Shown here: one piece after another, positions 8,178-15,372 of the stretch
Position numbering within the stretch: the stretch's first letter is position 1
Layout: every line of letters begins with the position of its first letter
Source: JAAOYC01 sp036481345
GTDB taxonomy: Archaea; Nanobdellota; Nanobdellia; Woesearchaeales; WJKL01
Length of the DNA: 21,015 nucleotides
Assembly: GCA_036481345.1 (NCBI GenBank)
Contig: JAZGHU010000014.1
Location: 1 to 21,015, forward strand
Reading direction: 5' to 3'
Position numbers and translations under genes: made by a program
Notes under the pieces: generated by a model
Database searches by the model: none
The model's input: only the letters and a program-made list of their open reading frames with translations
Told to the model about the DNA's origin: nothing

Positions 8178-10034
8178 ATGCCAAAATCAACTAAAAAAAC
8201 TACTAAATCAAAAAAAGATTCAGCGCCTAAAAAAGAAGCAAAGCAAGAAGCTCCTAAAATCTCACCAGAAATGGAGAAAAAACTTAAGACAATCAAGACA
8301 AAATTAGACAAATTCTCAAAGCAAATAGTTGAAAAATTTGAAAAATATATTATGGGAGTAGCATTATTGCCGCCACCTAGACCTCAAAAAACACCTGAAG
8401 GAAAAGAAGCAAAAGTAGATAAAAATGAAATAAGAGTTCTAGTTTTAGTTGATGATTCTGAACCAACAAAAATGACTAAACAAGAGCTAAAAGAAAAGCT
8501 CTCAACTATTATTGATAGTATAGCAAAAGAAATTGATGAAAAAATAAAACCAGATACAATTTTGCTTTCAGAACTATGGCAAAACTGCTATGATGGAAAA
8601 CATGAACTATTGCAGTTGATAGCATTAGGCGCTCCTATTTATGATGGAGGAATGCTTTCAGCAATTAAGATAGCAGAAGTACATAAGCAGATGATTCTTA
8701 AGAAATTTGAAAAATATATTGTTTCATATGTTTTAGCAGGAAGTTTTGTCCAAGGCAAGCCTAATCCAAATGACATTGATGTCTATGTAGTTATAGATGA
8801 TACTGATGTCAAGAAAATGACTAGAGCAGAGCTTAAAGATAAATTAAGAGCAATTATAATTGGAATGGGGATTGAAGCAGGAGAGATCACAGGAGTTAAG
8901 GGAAAACTGCATGTACAAGTTTACATCTTAACAGACTTCTGGGATTCATTAAAAGAAGCTAACCCAGTTATCTTGACTTTCTTAAGAGATGGAGTTCCAT
9001 TCTATGACAGAGGAGTATTTATGGCTTGGAAATCACTTCTAAAGATGGGAAAGATCAGGCCTTCTTCAGAAGCTATTGATATGTTCATGGGCTCTGGAGA
9101 TCAAGTATTGAAGAGAGCAAAAGATAAGATCAAAGAGATAGGAATGGAAGATATCTATTATGCGATCCTGACACCATCTCAGGCAGCTATTATGTTGTAT
9201 GGGCTTCCACCACCAACACCAAGAGAAACACCAGGAGTTTTAAAAGACATATTTGTCAAGAAAGAAAAACTTCTAGAACAAAAATTTGTAGATATTCTAC
9301 AAAACACATATGATATAAGAAAATCAATTGAATATGGAGAGAAAAAAGATCTGACAGGAAAAGAATTAGATGAGTTATTAATCAATGCAGAGAAATTCCT
9401 AAAAAGAGTCAGAAGATTATTTACTCAAATTGAAAAGATGAAGCAGGAAGATTCAATGATCCATATCTATGATTCTGTTGTTTCATTAATAAGGGATGTT
9501 CTAAGATTTGAAGGCATTGATAAATTTAGTGATGATAATGTTGTAACAATGTTCAAAGATGCTTTAGTTGATTTGGGAAAAGTTCCTGATAAATATCTAA
9601 GAATCTTGCAGGATATTGTGCAAGCTAAAGAAGACTATGATGCTAAGAAACTTACAAAACATGAAGTTGAGAAAGTACAGAAATCTTCAGGAGAATTTAT
9701 CAAACACATGATTGAATATCTCCAAAGAAAAAGAGGACGTGAACTTGAGAAAACCAAGATCAGAGTTAAACATGGAGAGAAGATTGGAGAAGTTATTTTG
9801 CTAGGAGATGTAGCATTCCTTATCCATGATATTGATGCAGAAGAAAAATCAATCTCAAAAGCTCCAATCAATCAGGATGGAAGCTTAGGAGCTCCAAAAA
9901 CATCAACTCTGCAGGAACTTGAGAAAGCATTGGCAAAAGTGGACATTCCCCACAGAGTATTCATCAAACAACCAATATTTGATGACTTAAAGAAATACTT
10001 TGGTAAGGATGTAGAAGTGTTGATAACCTATTAG
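8178..10034 (+). CDS. Protein with tandem nucleotidyltransferase-like domains
   Basis: 618 aa from ATG 8178. This start is chosen because GGAGGT lies seven bases upstream; the reading frame is open earlier but lacks such a site. After a Lys-rich N-terminus come two related ~120-aa domains of polymerase-beta nucleotidyltransferase type. The second keeps the G-S-x9-D-x-D signature (AGSFVQG...NDIDV, Gly188-Ser189, Asp199/Asp201), but the later strand that usually gives the third carboxylate reads LHVQVY. The first has lost both: LLPPP in place of GS, and Glu-Ile-Arg (84-86) in place of DxD. Both share FEKYI and a KMT-x-ELK-KL helix. The rest is helical plus a C-terminal alpha/beta region. Substrate unknown; possibly binding rather than catalysis. 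Confidence 0.8.
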   Translation: MPKSTKKTTKSKKDSAPKKEAKQEAPKISPEMEKKLKTIKTKLDKFSKQIVEKFEKYIMGVALLPPPRPQKTPEGKEAKVDKNEIRVLVLVDDSEPTKMTKQELKEKLSTIIDSIAKEIDEKIKPDTILLSELWQNCYDGKHELLQLIALGAPIYDGGMLSAIKIAEVHKQMILKKFEKYIVSYVLAGSFVQGKPNPNDIDVYVVIDDTDVKKMTRAELKDKLRAIIIGMGIEAGEITGVKGKLHVQVYILTDFWDSLKEANPVILTFLRDGVPFYDRGVFMAWKSLLKMGKIRPSSEAIDMFMGSGDQVLKRAKDKIKEIGMEDIYYAILTPSQAAIMLYGLPPPTPRETPGVLKDIFVKKEKLLEQKFVDILQNTYDIRKSIEYGEKKDLTGKELDELLINAEKFLKRVRRLFTQIEKMKQEDSMIHIYDSVVSLIRDVLRFEGIDKFSDDNVVTMFKDALVDLGKVPDKYLRILQDIVQAKEDYDAKKLTKHEVEKVQKSSGEFIKHMIEYLQRKRGRELEKTKIRVKHGEKIGEVILLGDVAFLIHDIDAEEKSISKAPINQDGSLGAPKTSTLQELEKALAKVDIPHRVFIKQPIFDDLKKYFGKDVEVLITY

Positions 10035-10060
10035 GTTATTATTTTTCTTTATTTTTTCTT
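10023..10060 (+). terminator. Hairpin plus T-rich tract after the NTase-like gene
   Basis: ATAACCT/AGGTTAT at 10023-10039 forms a 7-bp stem with a 3-nt loop, overlaps the TAG stop of the upstream gene, and is followed by a run of mostly T (10039-10060). It lies between convergent genes, the expected place for a terminator. Confidence 0.5.
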
Positions 10061-10903
10061 AAGAGTCCTCATCTTACTTCTTCCATTTTCTATACAATAA
10101 CCTAAAACAGAAAAATAGTTTTCTTTTTCTTGCATATTAAAGTTCTCAGGCGTAATTTTTGATTCCATTAAAGAATGAAAAGAAGGATTCATTGGATCAT
10201 AATTATAAAATCCAGTTGGCATAACAGCAACACCTTTTAATTGACAGAAAACATAAAGTAAATTCCCTTCTTTAAGAATTACAGGTACATCCTTTGCAGC
10301 ACCTAGAGGTATAGGCATCACTTCTTCTAATATGAATTTCCTTTCTCCCAAATCTGTTTGAAGAGCATATTCAATTTGCACCATTAAAATCTTCTCAACA
10401 TCTTTTTTTGATACAAATTCAGGAGAAGCTTCAACACTTTCAAGAAAAGGATCAACAACACCATAATTATGTAGATGTCTTGAAACAAACATTTTTGGAT
10501 TATGTTTAAAATCAGTATTTAAAATTTTCAAGAATAATTCTCCTGCTCCTTTTGGCATGGCTGTCATAATCCTTCGAGTATGATCAAGAAATTCATCATG
10601 AAGTTCTAAAATATTAAAATAAGATTCACCATCTTCTCCCATATAAGCTAATTGTTCATATGCATGATCTTCTGGTTTATTGCTATTAAAATTATCAGCA
10701 AATGTTTTAACTAATTCTTCAATCATTTCAAAACCCATTACAGTTCCTACTTTTTTGTTTGCTTCATAAGCACAAATATTACAAGGAGAAGGACACCAAT
10801 CCATTGGTTGAAATATAGTCATATTCTCCATAAGTTTTTCTATTTGAGAATCAGAAAATCCCTTGAATAAATCATCTAGGGTACTATACTTTGGTTCTTT
10901 CAT
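10049..10903 (-). CDS. Diverged radical-SAM-like protein
   Basis: 284 aa. The strongest clue is WCPSPCNICAYEA near residues 36-48: a Cys-x3-Cys-x2-Cys arrangement like the radical-SAM [4Fe-4S] loop, followed by an amphipathic helix (FEMIEELVKTF), as in that superfamily. Downstream, ILELHDEFLDH and AMPKGAGELFLKIL resemble strand-helix units of a TIM-type barrel. A clear glycine-rich SAM-binding GGE motif is absent; YMGEDGE may occupy that place. The C-terminal third is unassigned. Its TATA-like element lies about 27 nt upstream of the ATG, so the mRNA is probably leaderless. It converges on the upstream nucleotidyltransferase-like gene. The assignment rests mainly on the cysteine motif; a plain metal-binding protein is the alternative. 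Confidence 0.5.
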   Translation of the reverse strand: MKEPKYSTLDDLFKGFSDSQIEKLMENMTIFQPMDWCPSPCNICAYEANKKVGTVMGFEMIEELVKTFADNFNSNKPEDHAYEQLAYMGEDGESYFNILELHDEFLDHTRRIMTAMPKGAGELFLKILNTDFKHNPKMFVSRHLHNYGVVDPFLESVEASPEFVSKKDVEKILMVQIEYALQTDLGERKFILEEVMPIPLGAAKDVPVILKEGNLLYVFCQLKGVAVMPTGFYNYDPMNPSFHSLMESKITPENFNMQEKENYFSVLGYCIENGRSKMRTLKKK

Positions 10904-11027
10904 TAATCAGCAAATAGAATATTGCTTAAAAACCTTCGTGAATTAATATCCTCCTTACATAAATGTCTGAAATTACTTTACAATTTCAATACATTTATAT
11001 ACAAATATTCTAATATTTATTAAAAGA

Positions 11028-11570
11028 ATGACATATCCAACAAAAATACAAGTAGAAAAGAATATGATCAGATACAAGGGGCTATTTGATTTTGATGGAT
11101 TATACAATCTTATTGTTCAGTGGATGAAGTCAAGGAAGTATTGGTTTCATGAACAGAAGTATAAGCACAAGGTTCCATTACCAACTGGGGCTGAGCAGGA
11201 AATAACGTTTATTGGGACAAAAAATGTAACTGAATTCTATTCAAACGAAATGAAAGTTGATTTTCATCTATGGGATATGACAGAAGTAGAGATAGAAAAA
11301 AATGGAGTAAAAAAAACATTAACTAATGCAAGGATGACAATAACATTAAGCGCAACATTACTTATCGATCCTGAAAAAAGATTTGAAAAAACAGCTTTTT
11401 GGCAAAGCATAAGAGACTTCTTCTTAAAATATATCATGAGACAAAATGTTGAAACAATCTGGGCAGATGAATTAAGATATAGAGTGTATAAGCTTCATGC
11501 AGTAATAAAAGAATTCTTAGATATGCAGACAAAAGGAAACATATACAAAGGATATATGGGTGAAGCCTAG
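11028..11570 (+). CDS. Unknown triplet family, member 1
   Basis: 180 aa, no family I recognise, no signal peptide or membrane helix. It shares a common plan with the next two genes: a start with Y-x-GLFDF-x-GLY, then a W-x5-KY/KGY segment, a PTG-x-E-x-EI strand, several beta strands and a C-terminal helix ending near FLDMQ. It is first in a plus-strand operon. A TATA element (TTTATATA, near 10989-10998) lies about 30 nt upstream of ATG. Its stop TAG overlaps the GTG start of member 2 by one base. It is the most diverged of the three. Confidence 0.85.
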   Translation: MTYPTKIQVEKNMIRYKGLFDFDGLYNLIVQWMKSRKYWFHEQKYKHKVPLPTGAEQEITFIGTKNVTEFYSNEMKVDFHLWDMTEVEIEKNGVKKTLTNARMTITLSATLLIDPEKRFEKTAFWQSIRDFFLKYIMRQNVETIWADELRYRVYKLHAVIKEFLDMQTKGNIYKGYMGEA

Positions 11571-12082
11571 TGGCAGAAAAAAAATTAGTAATTGACCAAT
11601 TAAAATTAACTTTTGAGGGGCTTTTTGATCTAAATGGATTGTATAGATCAATAGATGCTTGGTTCTATGAAAAAGGATATGATAAGTTTGAAAAAAAGAA
11701 TTATGAACAAGTATTGCCAACAGGAAAAGATATTGAGATTGAGTTAATGCCTTGGAAAAAAACAACTGATTATTTTAAAAATATCTTAAGAATAAGAATG
11801 AAGTTTACAAATGTAAAAGAGATTGAAGTTGAAAAACAAGGTATTAAACTAAAACTTCAGCAAGGTAGAGTGATGATGATATTTGATGCTTACTTAGAAT
11901 CAGATTATGAACATAAATGGGATGAAAGACCTATGTTCTTTTTCTTAAGAACATTATTTGATAAATATGTTTTCAAAGGTTATTTTAGGAAAGCTGAAAA
12001 ATGGCTGGTTAATGATCTGTATCAACTGCATGGAAGAATACAACAATTTTTAAATATACATAGGTATGATAGAAGGATATAA
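11570..12082 (+). CDS. Unknown triplet family, member 2
   Basis: 170 aa from a GTG start that shares its first base with the preceding TAG stop. GGTGA at 11559-11563, six bases upstream and inside member 1, serves as ribosome-binding site. Translation is probably coupled. The protein begins with LKLTFEGLFDLNGLYRSID, then KGYDKFEKK, PTGKDIEIEL, a beta-rich middle with MMIFDAYLESDYEHKW, and a C-terminal helical part LYQLHGRIQQFL. The block IFDA-x5-DYEH-x-W is nearly identical in member 3, so members 2 and 3 are closest. Function unknown. Confidence 0.85.
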   Translation: MAEKKLVIDQLKLTFEGLFDLNGLYRSIDAWFYEKGYDKFEKKNYEQVLPTGKDIEIELMPWKKTTDYFKNILRIRMKFTNVKEIEVEKQGIKLKLQQGRVMMIFDAYLESDYEHKWDERPMFFFLRTLFDKYVFKGYFRKAEKWLVNDLYQLHGRIQQFLNIHRYDRRI

Positions 12083-12085
12083 ACA

Positions 12086-12586
12086 ATGTCAGAAAAACAA
12101 TTAGTTATTGATGGACTTGAACTTCACTATGATGGTTTGTTTGATCTAAAAGAACTTCTAAAAGCAATTGACAAGTATACAAGAGCAAAAGGTTATTCTA
12201 AATCTGAAAAAAGAAGACAAGAGCTAGTTAAGAAAACAGGGAAAGAATTTAGTATAGAGTTAAGGCCAACAAAATTGAAAACAGAATATTATACTCTGCA
12301 AATAAAAATAAGAATAAATATCTCAAATCTAGAAGAAGCAATGGTTGTAAAGGATGATAAAAAGAAAAAATTAAACAAAGGGCATGTTGTAATGATCTTT
12401 GATGCATGGGCCATAACTGATTATGAACATAGATGGGCAAAAAAGCCTTATTATTACTTTGGATTAATTCTTGTTGATAGGTTTTTCAAGAAAATGCATT
12501 CAGACAAATTCCATGGAGAAGTCATTGATGACACTCACTATATTCATGAAAACATCAAAGCACATTTAAGTCTCTATCGTTATTAA
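12086..12586 (+). CDS. Unknown triplet family, member 3
   Basis: 166 aa, beginning three bases after member 2 ends. It repeats the family plan: YDGLFDLKELLKAID, AKGYSKSEKRR, TGKEFSIELRP, VVMIFDAWAITDYEHRW, and a C-terminal helix with YIHENIKAHL. The conserved D-Y-E-H-(R/K)-W run and the GLFD turn are the best family signatures. The gene ends inside a 10-bp hairpin. The three together look like an array made by gene duplication whose products may form a hetero-oligomer; that is inference only. Confidence 0.85.
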   Translation: MSEKQLVIDGLELHYDGLFDLKELLKAIDKYTRAKGYSKSEKRRQELVKKTGKEFSIELRPTKLKTEYYTLQIKIRINISNLEEAMVVKDDKKKKLNKGHVVMIFDAWAITDYEHRWAKKPYYYFGLILVDRFFKKMHSDKFHGEVIDDTHYIHENIKAHLSLYRY

Positions 12587-12628
12587 ACTTTTTAGAAAAG
12601 TTTAATCCACAAACTTCTTTCAGAAGTT
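12583..12628 (+). terminator. Two tandem hairpins between convergent genes
   Basis: TTAAACTTTT/AAAAGTTTAA (12583-12605) is a perfect 10-bp inverted repeat with a 3-nt loop that covers the stop codon of the last triplet gene. AACTTCT/AGAAGTT (12612-12628) is a second 7-bp stem with a 3-nt loop. They sit between convergent transcription units, so a termination or mRNA 3'-end role is plausible. No long T-run follows, so this is not a classical intrinsic terminator. Confidence 0.4.
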
Positions 12629-12635
12629 CTTGGTA

Positions 12636-12815
12636 TTAGAAGTCACGTACTTTTTTCTGATCTTTATCTTTGAAAGGATCCATATCTTTTTCAAATTCTT
12701 TCAAGTGGCTTTTTAATCCAGCCAGTCTCTTATCCAAATCCAAAGCATCTTCGATCAAATCTCTTGATGCAAGAATAGTTTTCTCTTTTTTATCTAATCT
12801 ACTTCCCCTAACCAT
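12636..12815 (-). CDS. Small charged helical protein (59 aa)
   Basis: ORF of 59 codons beginning MVRGSRLDKKEK. It is rich in Lys, Asp and Leu and probably one long helix (ASRDLIEDALDLDKRLAGL). No family recognised. A TATA-like TATTAAATA lies about 27-30 nt upstream of the ATG, consistent with leaderless transcription; otherwise it could be read through from the gene 40 bp upstream. Codon usage resembles its neighbours. It ends against the hairpin pair that separates it from the triplet operon. Confidence 0.6.
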   Translation of the reverse strand: MVRGSRLDKKEKTILASRDLIEDALDLDKRLAGLKSHLKEFEKDMDPFKDKDQKKVRDF

Positions 12816-12855
12816 ACACTATATATGGTAGAACTCCTATTTAATACTTTTGAAA

Positions 12856-13020
12856 TTAATGGTTATATCCTTTTCCCATTGAAAGAGAAAGTACAAAGCT
12901 GTCTTTATTAGGATAATTGGGTCTTTGATAAAGAAATCTTTTAAGATCTAATTTAGCTAAAATTCTTTTATTTTCTTCATGCTTTGCAGCAGAAGATAGT
13001 ATATTGCTTATATCTGTCAT
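12856..13020 (-). CDS. Small unknown protein (54 aa)
   Basis: 54 codons beginning MTDISNILSSAAKHEENKR. The N-terminal half looks helical and the C-terminal half (KRFLYQRPNYPNKDSF...GKGYNH) is less regular and basic/aromatic. It begins 8 bp after the CxxCxxCC gene ends, so it is probably co-transcribed with it. No Shine-Dalgarno and no recognisable domain. Confidence 0.55.
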   Translation of the reverse strand: MTDISNILSSAAKHEENKRILAKLDLKRFLYQRPNYPNKDSFVLSLSMGKGYNH

Positions 13021-13028
13021 TTTAATAA

Positions 13029-13340
13029 TTATAACTGCTGTTCTTTTTTAAAGTTTTTTATCTTCTCAATCATACTTTGAAATTTTTCTTCTTTTGAATC
13101 ACAAAAGAAATTTCTGCATGATTTAGGCCTGGAAGAATGTATTGAACATTTTTCTTGTTTTAAATAAATACAGCTATTATCTTCTTTCTGTTTTAGGATA
13201 TTTGCTCCAATTAATTCTGCTTCTTGAAAGTCTGGAACAAATTCATCAAACATTGTTTTGTACTTTTTGGAATTGTATTCTTCTTCAGATAGGTTAATCA
13301 AGAATAGTCTACAGCAAACTCCACATTGTGAACAGTTCAT
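13029..13340 (-). CDS. CxxCxxCC (YkgJ-type) metal-binding protein
   Basis: 103 aa from ATG 13340. The frame stays open further upstream, but this start places the first cysteines immediately after Met and lies about 24 nt from a TATA box. It begins MNCSQCGVCCR, the CxxCxxCC signature (Cys3, 6, 9, 10) of the zinc/iron-chelating family. Further cysteines follow in SCIYL, KCSIHSSRPKSCRNFFC, with the conserved C-x2-H-x2-RP-x2-C pattern of that family. These proteins are thought to bind an Fe or Zn cluster; in most the biochemical role is unknown. It is first of a probable three-gene operon (with the 54- and 59-aa genes) and divergent from mnmH. Confidence 0.88.
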   Translation of the reverse strand: MNCSQCGVCCRLFLINLSEEEYNSKKYKTMFDEFVPDFQEAELIGANILKQKEDNSCIYLKQEKCSIHSSRPKSCRNFFCDSKEEKFQSMIEKIKNFKKEQQL

Positions 13341-13359
13341 ATTCTTAATAAAACCAAAG

Positions 13360-13367
13360 TTTATAAA
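13360..13367. promoter_or_regulatory. Shared bidirectional TATA element
   Basis: TTTATAAA is a perfect palindrome lying about 24 nt from the ATG of the CxxCxxCC gene on the minus strand and about 28 nt from the ATG of mnmH on the plus strand. Both distances fit an archaeal TATA box with leaderless mRNA. No second TATA-like element is needed for either gene. Confidence 0.55.
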
Positions 13368-13390
13368 AACATTCTCATAAAAACAAGAAT

Positions 13391-14374
13391 ATGCAAAAGA
13401 TAAAAGCAGAAAAAGCATTAGAACAAGATGCAATTTTCATTGATACAAGAAGTCCTGCTGAATTTAGTCTAGATCATCTTCCAAATGCAATAAATCTTCC
13501 TATTTTAGACAATAAAGAAAGAAAAACAGTAGGGACATTGTATAAAAAAGATCCAGAGAAAGCAATTGAATTAGGATATAATTATTATGGCAAGAAATTA
13601 GATAAGATAAAAGATAAGATAAGAAAGCTTCCTAAAAAGAAAATAATTGTTTATTGCTGGAGAGGAGGTATGCGTTCTGAAACAATAACAAAATTAGTTG
13701 AAGATCTTAATCATAATGCATTTCAATTAGAAGGAGGGTATAAAGCTTATAGAAAATATATGAGAGACTTCTTTGGAAGATATAAACCAAAATTTAAATT
13801 TATTGTTCTGACAGGAATGGCTGGATGCGGCAAAACAGATTTAATCAAAAAATTAAAGCCTTCATTAGATTTAGAAGGGTTGGCACAACATAGAAGTTCT
13901 ATATTTGGAGCAATTGGATTAAAGCCAAGAACTCAAAAAGCATTTGAAACTTTGCTTTATGTTGAATTAAAAAAATTAGAAAGTGCAAAACTAGTTTTTG
14001 TTGAAGGAGAATCTAAGAAAATTGGCAATGTTTTCATTCCAGCAAATATTTTCAATGCAATGGAAAAAGGAATTATTGTAAAAGTCAATTGTTCAATCAA
14101 AAATAGAGCAAAAAGAATAGTAAGAGACTATTTTACTCATGACGAAGACAAAAAAATAAAAGAATTAATCAATCAATTAAGACAGCACTTAACAAATAAA
14201 GTAGTAGAAGAGTTATTGATCTTAGTTGATAAAAAAGAATATGAAAAAGTATCTAAAGTTCTATTAGAAGATTATTATGATCTAAGATATAAAATTGAAG
14301 ATCACAAATATGAAGTAAATAATGATTCTGTTTCTAAGTGTGTTAAAGAATTAGAGAAATTAAAAAACCCTTAA
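13391..14374 (+). CDS. mnmH: tRNA 2-selenouridine synthase, single-chain
   Basis: Replaces sulfur with selenium at the 2-thiouridine wobble base of tRNAs for Lys, Glu and Gln, using selenophosphate and a geranylated intermediate. The N-terminal rhodanese domain carries the active-site loop CWRGGMRS with Cys89, the same signature as bacterial YbbB/SelU. It is followed by a P-loop domain, GMAGCGKT (142-149). The family motifs AQHRSSIFG and VEGESKKIG are present. At 327 aa it is a little shorter than bacterial enzymes (around 360 aa). In methanogenic archaea the same activity is made by two separate proteins, so a fused single chain points to a bacterial-type gene, possibly acquired. Selenophosphate synthetase (SelD) is not in this window. 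Confidence 0.93.
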   Translation: MQKIKAEKALEQDAIFIDTRSPAEFSLDHLPNAINLPILDNKERKTVGTLYKKDPEKAIELGYNYYGKKLDKIKDKIRKLPKKKIIVYCWRGGMRSETITKLVEDLNHNAFQLEGGYKAYRKYMRDFFGRYKPKFKFIVLTGMAGCGKTDLIKKLKPSLDLEGLAQHRSSIFGAIGLKPRTQKAFETLLYVELKKLESAKLVFVEGESKKIGNVFIPANIFNAMEKGIIVKVNCSIKNRAKRIVRDYFTHDEDKKIKELINQLRQHLTNKVVEELLILVDKKEYEKVSKVLLEDYYDLRYKIEDHKYEVNNDSVSKCVKELEKLKNP

Positions 14375-14407
14375 GCTTATATACTCCTGTTTTCTCTAAT
14401 TTACTAT

Positions 14408-14824
14408 ATGGCAGAAGAAAATACTTTTGAAGAATACTCCCAAAAGGGTGGTTCTAGAAGAGGCCCTAGAAGAGGGGGAAGAGATTCTGGTAGAGGCGGC
14501 TTTGGAAGAGATAGAGATTCTGGCAGAAGTAGAGGAAATTTTGATAGAAACAAACGTTTCGGCAAAAACAGACGTGATCTTGAAATGACTAAAGTTATTT
14601 GTGATGAATGTGGAACTAAATGTGAAGTTCCTTTTAAACCAACTTCAGATAAGCCTATTTATTGCAGCAAATGTTTTGAAAAACATGATAAAAAAGGCGG
14701 ATCTAGTAGAAGTTCTGGTAAAGATTATGGCAAAGACCTTGAATTAATCAATGAAAAGCTTGACAAAATTATGAAAGCTTTAAAGGTTAAAGCTAAAAAA
14801 AAGGTTAAAAGTGAAGAAGAGTAA
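14408..14824 (+). CDS. RGG-rich zinc-ribbon protein
   Basis: 138 aa. The N-terminal half (about 15-55) is a run of Arg/Gly repeats (RRGPRRGGRDSGRGGFGR), typical of RNA-binding disordered tails. The centre has a zinc ribbon: ICDECG, then YCSKCF about 20 residues later (CxxC...CxxC). The C-terminus is a Lys/Glu-rich helix. Proteins with this CxxC ribbon and RGG tail are common in small-genome archaea and bacteria and are thought to bind nucleic acid, but no specific role is known to me. TATA-like CTTATATAC lies about 28 nt upstream of ATG, just at the end of mnmH. Confidence 0.8.
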   Translation: MAEENTFEEYSQKGGSRRGPRRGGRDSGRGGFGRDRDSGRSRGNFDRNKRFGKNRRDLEMTKVICDECGTKCEVPFKPTSDKPIYCSKCFEKHDKKGGSSRSSGKDYGKDLELINEKLDKIMKALKVKAKKKVKSEEE

Positions 14825-14900
14825 AAGTTCAAATAATTATTTCTTTAAATTTTATCTAAAAAACCACATATTTTTAAATTACTGACATTTGTAAAAATAT

Positions 14901-15194
14901 ATGGATATAAGAAGAGTAAGTGTACTAAGAGAACAGGAAAAAGGCATTGATATCTTAGTTCGTACAATGCATAATGATATAGTACATTATGGAACTTATG
15001 GGGGGATAGATTCTAGCAGAGATATAAAAATTATTGACAGTATAGAACTTCCTAATATATTTGATTTAACAAAATACAAAGATGTGCTAAAATATCTAAA
15101 AAAAGCAAATCTTGATCAGCACGAAAAAATAAAAAGATATGTTCCTTGTAAAGATTTAGAAGAAGGAAAAGTTAGAGTTTATACACTTAAATAA
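14901..15194 (+). CDS. Unknown 97-aa protein
   Basis: Begins MDIRRVSVLREQEKGIDI. Mixed alpha/beta character, charged, single cysteine near the C-terminus (VPCKDLEEGKVRVYTLK). No family recognised. TTTTTAAATTA at about 14870-14880 is a plausible TATA box about 26 nt upstream of ATG, so it is probably a monocistronic leaderless gene. It ends just before the hairpin next to tRNA-Thr. Confidence 0.65.
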   Translation: MDIRRVSVLREQEKGIDILVRTMHNDIVHYGTYGGIDSSRDIKIIDSIELPNIFDLTKYKDVLKYLKKANLDQHEKIKRYVPCKDLEEGKVRVYTLK

Positions 15195-15241
15195 AAAAGC
15201 CTCTGGTGAGTGTCCGCACTTTGTTTGGGACTCACGCAGAG
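15190..15241 (-). terminator. Hairpin terminator downstream of tRNA-Thr
   Basis: On the minus strand the trailer of tRNA-Thr folds into CAGAG/CTCTG (15201-15205 with 15237-15241), GTGA/TCAC (15206-15209 with 15232-15235) and GTCC/GGAC (15212-15215 with 15228-15231): 13 bp with small bulges and a 12-nt loop. It is followed immediately by GC and then a T-run (15198 down to 15190). Stem plus U-tract looks like an intrinsic terminator. One arm is the copied tRNA 3' end. Confidence 0.55.
15196..15210. repeat. 15-bp copy of the tRNA-Thr 3' end
   Basis: AAAGCCTCTGGTGAG is identical to 15253-15267, the plus-strand image of the tRNA-Thr discriminator, acceptor 3' strand and T-stem 3' strand, 57 bp away. 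It is the kind of short duplication left at a tRNA attachment site, but no integrase or element lies between the copies. Confidence 0.8.
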
Positions 15242-15254
15242 TTTTACTGCGTAA

Positions 15255-15338
15255 AGCCTCTGGTGAGAATCGAACTCACGATCTCTGCCTTTTTGTTTGA
15301 TATACCAAGGCAACGCTTTACCACTAAGCCACAGAGGC
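15255..15338 (-). tRNA. tRNA-Thr (GGU anticodon), intron-containing
   Basis: Full cloverleaf on the minus strand: acceptor GCCTCTG/CAGAGGC (7 bp), D-stem GCTT/AAGC, anticodon stem TTGCC/GGCAG, variable AGATC, T-stem GTGAG/CTCAC with loop TTCGATT, discriminator U (usual for archaeal tRNA-Thr). The anticodon loop is 19 nt and becomes a normal 7-nt loop (TTGGTA + A, anticodon GGT) if 12 nt at 15291-15302 are removed between positions 37 and 38. This intron is very short and its bulge-helix-bulge is weak (only about three good pairs), so a relaxed splice motif is implied. TATATAAA at 15364-15371 lies about 29 nt upstream. CCA is not encoded. Confidence 0.88.
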
Positions 15339-15372
15339 AATAACAAGAAAAACAAATAATTTCTATATAAAT

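Noticed and set aside
8042..8311. Minus-strand 89-aa ORF
   Set aside because: It overlaps the start of the nucleotidyltransferase-like gene, which has a strong Shine-Dalgarno, and reads as a hydrophobic shadow frame without motifs.
15196..15255. Separate tRNA half (split tRNA) at the Thr 3' copy
   Set aside because: The copied part lacks the TTCGANT loop and cannot form a T-arm; it forms a long hairpin with a U-tract instead.
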